NCBI GenBank assembly: GCA_000818945.1
Contig: KN805375.1
Location: 292,092 to 356,091, forward strand
Length of the DNA stretch: 64,000 bases
From: Schizochytrium sp. CCTCC M209059
Taxonomy: Eukaryota; Sar; Bigyra; Thraustochytrida; Thraustochytriidae
Direction of reading: 5' to 3'
The translations under genes were made by a program, and so were the position numbers. Below, piece after piece: positions 40,527 through 48,262 of this stretch. The notes beneath the pieces were generated by a model that made no database searches, had not been told where the DNA came from, and saw only the letters and a program-made list of their open reading frames with translations. Position 1 is the first letter of the stretch. Every line of letters starts with the position of its first letter.

Positions 40527-41222
40527 TGTGTCAGCCAACTCGGGCTTCTTCGGCTCAACCGAACGCGTGGCACGATTGCGTGCGCGCGAGCAAGGCAGGA
40601 AGGGGCGCGTGCGCGAGAGAGAATGGCAGATGGAGAGATATGGGAATGCTGAGCGTCTGTGCGCGGGACGCTGCAATGCGTGCGCGCTGCAAATGCGCAA
40701 GAGCGGCTACCGTTCCTTGGTTTCTGTTTTGCACAGAGCGTGGTGGTGGTTAGGATTTCTATTTTATTTATATTTATTTTGGTTTGGGGTTGTTCTACTT
40801 CCAAGCCTATTGCGAGCCTTTACGCGGTGTGAGCTATTAAAAGAAAATGCACGCATGGATGGCAATCAAGACTTAATGATAATGAACGCAAAGTAACAGA
40901 TGAGGTCATTCGTAGGCATTGGCGATAATCATTTCTGTTTGGAAAGAAGTGTCTCTCGGGTTTTGGCCGCTTGCTCAAGAGGTCGACAAGGCTTCTCACG
41001 TTCGGGGCGAATGAAATGAAAGAATGTCAAAATTCGTCAAGTTTGATGAAATGCACTGTATGCAATTCAGATCGATTGGTGTATGTACCCTTTCTTCTTC
41101 TTCAAGTGAGTCACTATACCTATTGGGGCCAAACAGAAGTAGGCTCAGAGAATGCACTCGTTTCAACTGGAGTTGCGTACATTCTGGCGCGGTCCAATTC
41201 CGGCCAGTCTGATCATTGTCGC
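40527..41222. other. Promoter of RFC2 and 3' flank of RS-tail gene
   Basis: About 700 bases; both flanking genes are on the minus strand. A/T-rich from 40750 on. No gene recognised. Confidence 0.55.
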
Positions 41223-42533
41223 TCAGGGTGAAAGAGAAGAGGACGAGGAAGACGAACCCGAGGAAGACGAGCTCGAGGACGATCCGGAAGATGACGAGCT
41301 CGAGGACGAGGACGATCCCGACGAGGAAAGCGACGAATCCGAGTCCGAGTCCGAGGAAGAGGAAAGCGACGAGTCTGACGAGTCCGACGAGTCCGAAGAG
41401 TCTGAAGAATCGGAATCGTACTTGCGAGATCGCGAGCGAGAACGGGACCGCGAGCGGGAACCCGAACGGGATCGCGAGCGCGAACGCCTCTGGCGACGCT
41501 CTTCTCTGCGTTTGCGCTCCGCGCGCTTCCTGGCTTTTTCTCTCTTTCTGGCTTTCTCCTTGCGAGCCTTGGACAGAGAGCGCGTCGGGTGTCGGCGCCT
41601 GCGCCTGTGCTTGGGCAGATCGATGATGTCGACGTCGAAGCCATCGACCTTGTCAAGCTGACGACGGAGCTTGAAGCTGGTGCGAGAATCCTGGAGGATG
41701 ACAGGAATGCTCGGCACGTCCGCCTCCTTGAAGACCCAAAGACGGCGATTGTCTAGTGTGTACATGAGCCCCTTGTGCTCGATCACGGTGATGGCCGGGA
41801 TATCAAAGGGCGAAATCACCTCCTCCTCGAGATCATCGACAGTCTCTTCGATCAGCCGGCCGTCATCAAAGAAAGCCGAGATCTTGGAAACGGAATAGTG
41901 AATCGCCTCCGGGCTCAATGTAACCCCATTTGTCTCAATGGTGTTCGAAAAGTCCTGCGAAGCGGCCCACGTGTACGTAAAGGTATCGTCCTGGGCAAGG
42001 TAGTTATCACTGTCTGGTGCTAGGTAGATAGAGGTGATGGGGGTCCGGTTTTTCAGGATAAGTTTTTCCAAATGAGGGTGGAGGCCCTCCCTGTCGAAAA
42101 TGATGCGGCCGTCATCGTAGCCCAAACAGAAGGCCTCTCCGGGCCCAAGCGCGACGTACTGCACCGCGGAGCGCCTCCTACGAACGATCTCCCTGGAGAG
42201 CAGTTTGGGGAGCCCCCGGTACTTGATGCTCCGGTCACCCACGGCGACAAAGGATTCGTTGGGGCCGAAAGAAAAGGTGATGAGAGACCCGATCGACGCG
42301 AGGGCGCGTTCGACTTCGCGGTCCACCTCTGCCACCCACTCGCCGTCGGCGTACCCGATCACGAAGTCGCGCTCGTTGAAGGCGATGGTCGTGATGTCCT
42401 TGTGATGGCGTCTTTTCGTCAGGGTCTTGGCCAAGCCCTTGGGCAGCACGCCTGACCAGAAGCACGTCCCCTCGCTGTTCACCACCACGTACGAGTCCTT
42501 GGGCCCAAACGCGAGCGTCTCCACGTGCATCAT
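41223..42533 (-). CDS. Beta-repeat (FGP-repeat) protein with C-terminal RS/poly-Ser tail
   Basis: 436 residues, ATG at 42533 (or 42530). The first ~185 residues contain repeats of about 45 residues with a FGP-x-x-S-x-x-V motif: LAFGPKDSYVVV, TFSFGPNESFVAVG and ALGPGEAFCLGY, each leading into a W/Y-x-G-LP..L segment (WSGVLPKGLAKTL, YRGLPKLL), then AF..xxF-x-x-GYADG. This looks like a beta-propeller-type or WD-like repeat array. Residues ~190-305 are a further ordered domain (DDLEEEVISPFDIPAITVIE ... VILQDSRTSFKLRRQL). From about 312 the chain is RS-rich: basic (RKEKARKREKARKR), then alternating Ser-Arg, then Ser-Asp and polyserine to the end. RS tails mark splicing or RNA-processing proteins. 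The family is unknown to me. Confidence 0.75.
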   Translation of the reverse strand: MMHVETLAFGPKDSYVVVNSEGTCFWSGVLPKGLAKTLTKRRHHKDITTIAFNERDFVIGYADGEWVAEVDREVERALASIGSLITFSFGPNESFVAVGDRSIKYRGLPKLLSREIVRRRRSAVQYVALGPGEAFCLGYDDGRIIFDREGLHPHLEKLILKNRTPITSIYLAPDSDNYLAQDDTFTYTWAASQDFSNTIETNGVTLSPEAIHYSVSKISAFFDDGRLIEETVDDLEEEVISPFDIPAITVIEHKGLMYTLDNRRLWVFKEADVPSIPVILQDSRTSFKLRRQLDKVDGFDVDIIDLPKHRRRRRHPTRSLSKARKEKARKREKARKRAERKRREERRQRRSRSRSRSGSRSRSRSRSRSRKYDSDSSDSSDSSDSSDSSLSSSSDSDSDSSLSSSGSSSSSSSSSSGSSSSSSSSGSSSSSSSLSP

Positions 42534-42697
42534 CCTACCCTCGCGCGCGGCGTGCGGCTGCGCCTCCTCGGCGCCGTCTCGGCGTCACTCGATCTGCGTT
42601 TGCCGCGCTCGATCGGTACCTCCACTCGCTCCGAATCGCGCGGCCTCGTGTGCGCAGCGGCTGCCTGCGAGGCGCGCCGCGGGTCTCTCTGTCCGTC

Positions 42698-42725
42698 TGC
42701 CTGCCTGCCTGCCTGCCTGCCTGCC
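42698..42725 (+). repeat. (TGCC)n microsatellite
   Basis: Seven TGCC units upstream of the RS-tail gene. Confidence 0.9.
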
Positions 42726-42886
42726 CGTCTGGCCGTCTGTCTCGCCGCTCTGCCGCGCCTCGTCGAGCACGGCCAGCCAGGTCTCGAGCGGCCGCGCGGA
42801 GGTATGCAGTATGGAGGCGCGAGAGGACGCGCCGCCTCGCACGCCCGGCCCGTGCAGCGAGCCGAGCTCGAGCGCCTTACGACGGG

Positions 42887-42931
<45 letters not shown>
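42887..42931 (+). repeat. (GCTT)n microsatellite next to gap
   Basis: About eleven perfect GCTT units, ending 22 bases left of the run of N; likely the cause of the assembly break. Confidence 0.9.
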
Positions 42932-42933
<2 letters not shown>

Positions 42934-42953
42934 CGCTGCTGGCCGGCGGGCTG

Positions 42954-42991
42954 NNNNNNNNNNNNNNNNNNNNNNNNNNNNNNNNNNNNNN
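42954..42991. other. Assembly gap (38 N)
   Basis: A run of 38 ambiguous bases flanked by GGCCGGCGGG-type text and CGGCCGGCCGGCGGG. The true size is unknown. Confidence 0.98.
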
Positions 42992-43514
42992 CGGCCGGCC
43001 GGCGGGCGTCGGTCGAGGTCGCTCGCGCGCCTGCGGTCGGGCGTGCGCGCGGTCGGGGCGGAGGTCCGTCTGCTGCTGCCAGGGCGCGCCGCGCGTCTCC
43101 CTCGCGGCGCAGCAGCAGCGGCCGCGGGCGCGCAAGGTCGCGGCTGCACGCGCCCGCTGCACGCGCCCGCGGCCCTTGCTGGGGCGCGAGTGGCCCAGTG
43201 TGCGCGCCGGGCGCGCAAGTCGGGAATGCGCGGATAACCCACTTGCGCGCGGCGATGATCGACTGCCGCCGGTTGGTTGATTGTGACTGCTTGAGGCCAG
43301 CGATCGATCGCTTGCTTGCTTGATTCGATTCAGATGGCCTGATCTGCACACACGCACACGCGGCGAACGCTGGGGCGACAGCGCAGCGACGACCCCGAAG
43401 CAGGTGAACGAGGCCCGCTCAGATGCCGCGGCTGCGGCGGCAGCGGGGAGGCAGGCGACGGACACGGCGAGTCTCTCGACTCGGATTCCCGGGCACTGGC
43501 AAGAAGAAGGCAAG

Positions 43515-43564
43515 CCTCGACTCGCCTCGACTCGACTCGCCTCGACTCGCCTCACCTCGCCTCG
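43515..43564 (+). repeat. CTCGACTCGC-type tandem repeat
   Basis: About five imperfect copies of a CTCGACTCGC unit (with ACTCG and ACCTCG variants), roughly 345 bases before the ATG of the LIN9-like gene. Confidence 0.75.
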
Positions 43565-43909
43565 GCGCCCATGATAGCGGGGACGGGGTGTGTGACGATA
43601 AAGTGGTGTGTACCATCGCGCGCGCACCCCTGGCGAGGAGTGGACGCTGGGCGGGAAACCCGAATGGCGAGACGGCGCGGCGCGCGCGCGAGGAGGCGCG
43701 GCGCGGAGGAGGCGCGAGGCGCCGGGGCTTCGGGGTTGCCAGAGCGGGCGTCTGGAAGGCGCGAGGTTCAACTTTGCACCGAGTGACAACTTCAAGCGAG
43801 CTAAGAAAAAGACGGGACAGGAGGGGAGGGGGCTCTTCTTCTCGCCGCGGTTGGCGTCTTTCTTGCACGTTACTCGCGAGCTTCGACTTGAAGTGCGGAA
43901 AGAGCAAGC

Positions 43910-46900
43910 ATGCGCAAGAGAGGTCGCGCTGCTACTGCTGCTCCTGCTGCTGCTGCTGCTACTCCTACTACTGCCAAAGACGCTGTTGCAAATCCACAAC
44001 ATCACGAGGCTGACCAGGAAGCAGCCGCAGGCCTTGTGAGCTCCTGGTCCTCCTTGGAGAAAGGCCCAATATTTGTCGACAATGACGACCGGGCCGAGCC
44101 TATTTCGTCAGCAAAGTTCGACGTGGCAACAAACAAAGCCAATTCCACGAGTGTCTCTTCTAAGCCGTCTTCGCGCACCTCCTCGGGCAAAGACAAATCG
44201 AAGTCAACCACCAAGGTTTCGGGAGATAAAGAACTGTCGCTCAACGACGCGGAGATATCGCCGAGCTACCCAGAGGATGGTGGAGAGGTACATCAAAACA
44301 GGGACAAGTCAAAGTCCAACAAGAAGGCCAAGTCTAAGCGCGCAGCAAAGCAAGCTCAGCGCGGAAGGGCCGGTTCTTTGTCTGCAAAAGAGACGCTGGC
44401 ATCGTCCTCGTCCTCGTCTTCGGCATTGTCATCTTCACGAAATAATCCGGTACAAGAAAGCCGCAAAATTGACGTCTCATCTCGAGCAAGTCCCAAACGC
44501 GCGCACGTTGCAGCAAGTGCCGAGCCGCTGACGCAGCCAGAATCACCTTCTCAGATTGACAAGGCGTCAGACGTGACGAAAAAGACGAGAATGTCCCCCA
44601 AGGCTTCATCCCCGAACGGCAAAGCCGCAGCTCGATCCAAGAATCGCAATGGCTCTCAGACTGCCACATTGCATACGCAAGGACAACGCGAAAATCGAGG
44701 AGCTCGTAGCGCAAGGTCTGGCTCTGGAGGTGACAACTCGCGCAGTAAAACGCGAGGTCAAGCGTCTTACACGGATGCACAATCCGAGCAAGAAAAGGGA
44801 GTCTTGAACAGCAGTGGGAATAGTGATTTCATCAAAGATGCAGAGGAATCAGATTCCCTCAACCCCGGGTCACGGCACCAGTCGCAAAAGAGGTTTGAGC
44901 GTATCGCTAACCGCAGGGCGCGGCAGGCGCTGCGCGAAACTCCACTCAGGAGTCTCGAAAGAATAAGTCGACGATGGAACATTGCAGACGGCCTCGGAAA
45001 GCTGCAAACACCTAAGCAGGACGATCTCGACTCGAAAGCGAGCAAGGCTTTGCTTGCAAGAGAAGACGCAGACGATTCCCTCTCCGATGCATCTGCGCTT
45101 TCACTCGCCGACGTTGCGCCTGGGGAAAGGTTTCGCCCCGATCCGGATGCCGAGGCCTCCGATTCCTCTTTGGGGTGGACCGATGACGACTACTCGAGAC
45201 AGCGCATCGCCAAAGCTATTGCGACGCAAAGCAAACAAGGTGGGCAAATGTCTGGAGTGGCCACCAAAGCCATTCATCTCGCGCCAAAGAGTCGACAAGT
45301 CCGTCGCATGCTTCGGGGCCGCCGATTTATTTCCGGTGTCTCTGAGGAACGTTTCAAGAAAATTTGTACGGAGCGAAGGGCCCGAATGCTCGCGAAACCG
45401 ACAGTGCTGCGCAAGCATCGTCGAAAAGTGCTTCGCACCCCGCATCTCGACCCCAAGGATATGATTGGTGTCGATGCCCTTCGGACCTTCCCCGGCGTAT
45501 CCAATGGCATTCCGTGCCGTATTGTGGGCCACCACATTACCAAGGGGTATACTGTCGAGTTTAGCGATGGCGAGCAGGAGGTTGTCAAGGATGCCAATGA
45601 GCTTCGTGTGCTCTCTGCATCGCCCCTTGAAAACATCAAGAGAAAACGCGATGGCGGCGACACGCGTCAAGAAGATGCGACGCTTTTTAAAATGGCGCCG
45701 TACCAGGGTATCACATGGAAATCCAGAGAACGTGACGATATCGAGGTTTATATGGACGCCCTGCAAATCGTTTGCGACCGGCAGGTCGTCCTTGTGCGAA
45801 GCAAAAGGTCCTTTGTAAAAACATTTGGACGAAGTGACTTTCCGGGCCGCATGCGAGGTTCACAAAGCATGCGAACTGGAGGAATTGCCACGTCCAACAA
45901 CTCGAGCTGGAGGGCCTATGTCCCCGAGGCGGAGCTTGGTCGTGCGCAACAGATTGCCTGGGACTGTATCCGTCGGTGCCTAGCGCGAGTTCGCGAGAAC
46001 GCACGCATCGTTTGCCACCCCGATCTCGTTCCTGACTCGCACTCCATTGTCGAGGCCGCTGGAGACGAAGACCTCGGGTTTTCGATGCTGAAAACCATGC
46101 GTAAACTTGATTTTGGGGGTCGGAGCTCCATCAAGAGTCGTCGTTCTTTCCGCAACCTTTCAGCGGAGGAACAGAATCGCTACACGGGTCTTGGCAAGGA
46201 CTTGCAGCAAGTTGTTGCCAATGACACCAAAGCAGCCAAAAAGAGCCGTGAACACGTTTCTTCTCAGCTCGACAATCTCTTTGGCCCGGGTCCGCCCCCA
46301 ATGCTCCTTCCAGACTCGCGAAGCGCACTCAAAGTTCAAGTGCACAGGCTCGAGATGGCCGTAAAGTCCATTCACTGGTTGTACCTCTCAAAACTATTCA
46401 GCGTGACACCCACAAAGACGGATAGCGCGTTCGAGGTGCGGAAAGCGAGCTGGACGCTTCTTCGTAATTCGGACGAGCGAGCCGACTTGTGCGACCTCGC
46501 TGTCCGCTTGAAAAAGGCGTACATTTTGATCGATGGAGAGTGTCGCGCCCATCTGAAAATGCGGCAGCTCCGCGGAGCGGCGCTAAAGAGACTGTGGGAC
46601 GCGCTTGATCACCTCGACGATGATGGGGATTTCGTTGATCATGCCGCCTCCAATTCTATTTTTGACGAGATCACCCGGAGCTTGGGCGCGAGGAAATCTT
46701 GGGAGGAACTTGATTCTATGGCTTATCATGCAAGGCGGTCGGAGGCAGCGCGGCGTGCACTGATGCGTGTCTTTCTTGCCGCAGAGGAGAAGAAATTACG
46801 GCATCTCATCTATGTTGCCACATATATGCGCGCATCCAAACTGCAAATGGAAAAGCTTCGAGCCGTTCATTTGGATGCAAAGCTGGTGCACCGGTATGCA

Positions 46901-48157
46901 ATTTTGCGTACGGAACATGTGCTCAAAACCTATGGGGCGCGCCCTACGTCCTTGCCCACGCGCAATCAGGTGCAAACCATTGACGACGCGCTAGGCGTTG
47001 TCTATAGTCAGCAAGGCACGCGGGACTGGTGGGATGCGGCCGCACACATGGATGACCTCGGGTGTCAGCTACCCATCTCCAATACGACAGAGGACGCCGA
47101 CAGTCAAGAGAGCGACGAGGCTGGCTTTGACAGCCGTTCTGCTGCAAAGAAGACAGTTGCAAAACATTCAGTGTCTGCCGAACAGCACCAGTCAAGCTTT
47201 CCTTCCGCCAGTGGATCCCCGGCGAGTAAATCGGTTTCAAGCAAGCAAAAGTCGATCTTTGCTCCAAGCTCCGATGAAGATGATTCGGAGGATAATGAGG
47301 CCAATGGAGTTGTCAAGGAGAAGGATAGTCAAAAGAAGAACAAGGGAAAACTCGAAACGAAGAAGACAAAGCGCGCTGTGAATTCGTCGCTTTCCGTGGC
47401 AGATAGTGACGACAGCGGAGACGAGAATAAAGGAGAGGCACATGACTCTTCGGATGAGGAAGAAGACCAGCTCGCGAGGGCGTCGAAAAAAACTCGCCCA
47501 AGCGCTCCGGGCAAGGCCCCGAAAAAGCCACAGCCGTATCGAAGCACGACAATGTACGACTCGTCCGATGAAGATGAAGAGGACGAGGGAGAAGGAGATG
47601 CCCGCAAGGATATGCGGTCTTTTGCAGCATCCAACGCTGCCGAAGAGGATTCTTCGGATGAGGAGGTCCGCATGCTTGGGAAGCGTAAATTAAAAGCTGC
47701 TTTCGATGGTTCGGATGACGATGATTCGCAAGCAAGTGACGACTCACCGAGCAAACGGATGGACAAAAAGAACAAGCATCAGAAGGAACTCAAAAAGAAG
47801 AAACAAAAAAAGATGGAAAAGAAGAAGAAAAGACGCAAAACAACCGACAGCCAAGCCTCCCCGGATACAATATCGTCAGATGAAGAAGTCATGGGAACGA
47901 CGCAAGAAAAAAGCAAGAAGCAAAAGAAACAAGCGACAAAGAATCGAGAAAGGACCGAAAGCGCGGGCTCTTCCTCGTCTTCTTCTGAAAGTAGTGAAAA
48001 TTTCCCGGCGGCGGTGTCGAGCCAGACGCTGCAGTATGCTCCGAGCCCGATTAGTTCCGAAGGTTCGAGAAGATCTGCGTCACCGAACATGGAGACTTTG
48101 AGCAAGGCCGATTCTGAGGCGTCGTTATTTTCGTCTTCTTCGTCAGAAGGAGAGTAA
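43910..48157 (+). CDS. LIN9/ALWAYS EARLY-like nuclear protein with acidic and Lys-rich tail (tentative)
   Basis: 1415 residues, ATG at 43910. The first ~340 residues are disordered (Ala/Ser/Lys). Near 460-500, VRRMLRGRRFISGVSEERFKKICTERR resembles the DIRP box of LIN9 (..IRRLMGKPRRCS..F..ER..L..KR). It is followed at about 525-578 by a beta-rich segment (GIPCRIVGHHI, YTVEFSDGEQEVVKDANELRVLSASPLENI) that resembles the LIN9 post-DIRP domain (Y.V.F......V.D..VLS..P.E). LIN9 is a scaffold of the MuvB/DREAM cell-cycle complex. Residues ~590-1040 contain helical segments I do not recognise. From ~1130 the tail is Ser/Asp/Glu- and Lys-rich, as in many chromatin proteins. The DIRP match is partial and lacks the usual aromatic lead-in, so the LIN9 name is a hypothesis. 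No intron is needed. Confidence 0.6.
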   Translation: MRKRGRAATAAPAAAAATPTTAKDAVANPQHHEADQEAAAGLVSSWSSLEKGPIFVDNDDRAEPISSAKFDVATNKANSTSVSSKPSSRTSSGKDKSKSTTKVSGDKELSLNDAEISPSYPEDGGEVHQNRDKSKSNKKAKSKRAAKQAQRGRAGSLSAKETLASSSSSSSALSSSRNNPVQESRKIDVSSRASPKRAHVAASAEPLTQPESPSQIDKASDVTKKTRMSPKASSPNGKAAARSKNRNGSQTATLHTQGQRENRGARSARSGSGGDNSRSKTRGQASYTDAQSEQEKGVLNSSGNSDFIKDAEESDSLNPGSRHQSQKRFERIANRRARQALRETPLRSLERISRRWNIADGLGKLQTPKQDDLDSKASKALLAREDADDSLSDASALSLADVAPGERFRPDPDAEASDSSLGWTDDDYSRQRIAKAIATQSKQGGQMSGVATKAIHLAPKSRQVRRMLRGRRFISGVSEERFKKICTERRARMLAKPTVLRKHRRKVLRTPHLDPKDMIGVDALRTFPGVSNGIPCRIVGHHITKGYTVEFSDGEQEVVKDANELRVLSASPLENIKRKRDGGDTRQEDATLFKMAPYQGITWKSRERDDIEVYMDALQIVCDRQVVLVRSKRSFVKTFGRSDFPGRMRGSQSMRTGGIATSNNSSWRAYVPEAELGRAQQIAWDCIRRCLARVRENARIVCHPDLVPDSHSIVEAAGDEDLGFSMLKTMRKLDFGGRSSIKSRRSFRNLSAEEQNRYTGLGKDLQQVVANDTKAAKKSREHVSSQLDNLFGPGPPPMLLPDSRSALKVQVHRLEMAVKSIHWLYLSKLFSVTPTKTDSAFEVRKASWTLLRNSDERADLCDLAVRLKKAYILIDGECRAHLKMRQLRGAALKRLWDALDHLDDDGDFVDHAASNSIFDEITRSLGARKSWEELDSMAYHARRSEAARRALMRVFLAAEEKKLRHLIYVATYMRASKLQMEKLRAVHLDAKLVHRYAILRTEHVLKTYGARPTSLPTRNQVQTIDDALGVVYSQQGTRDWWDAAAHMDDLGCQLPISNTTEDADSQESDEAGFDSRSAAKKTVAKHSVSAEQHQSSFPSASGSPASKSVSSKQKSIFAPSSDEDDSEDNEANGVVKEKDSQKKNKGKLETKKTKRAVNSSLSVADSDDSGDENKGEAHDSSDEEEDQLARASKKTRPSAPGKAPKKPQPYRSTTMYDSSDEDEEDEGEGDARKDMRSFAASNAAEEDSSDEEVRMLGKRKLKAAFDGSDDDDSQASDDSPSKRMDKKNKHQKELKKKKQKKMEKKKKRRKTTDSQASPDTISSDEEVMGTTQEKSKKQKKQATKNRERTESAGSSSSSSESSENFPAAVSSQTLQYAPSPISSEGSRRSASPNMETLSKADSEASLFSSSSSEGE

Positions 48158-48262
48158 AAAAAGGATAGTAACCATGTAGTAGTAAGTAAATTAGTCATGA
48201 AGTTATTGAACTATACACAATTCAACTTTGGCTCTATGGTTTCTGCTTCTTCGGCGAGACCC

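Larger units (their letters stand above)
42534..43909. other. Repeat-rich divergent promoter region with assembly gap
   Basis: About 1.4 kb between two divergent genes. It holds (TGCC)n at 42698-42725, (GCTT)n at 42887-42931, a 38-base run of N, and a (CTCGACTCGC)n-like array at 43515-43564. Long open frames on all frames are low-complexity and are judged non-coding. Confidence 0.6.

Noticed and set aside
42525..44005. Frames of 200-490 codons through the N run on both strands
   Set aside because: They run through the gap and microsatellites, are low-complexity and overlap each other in all frames.
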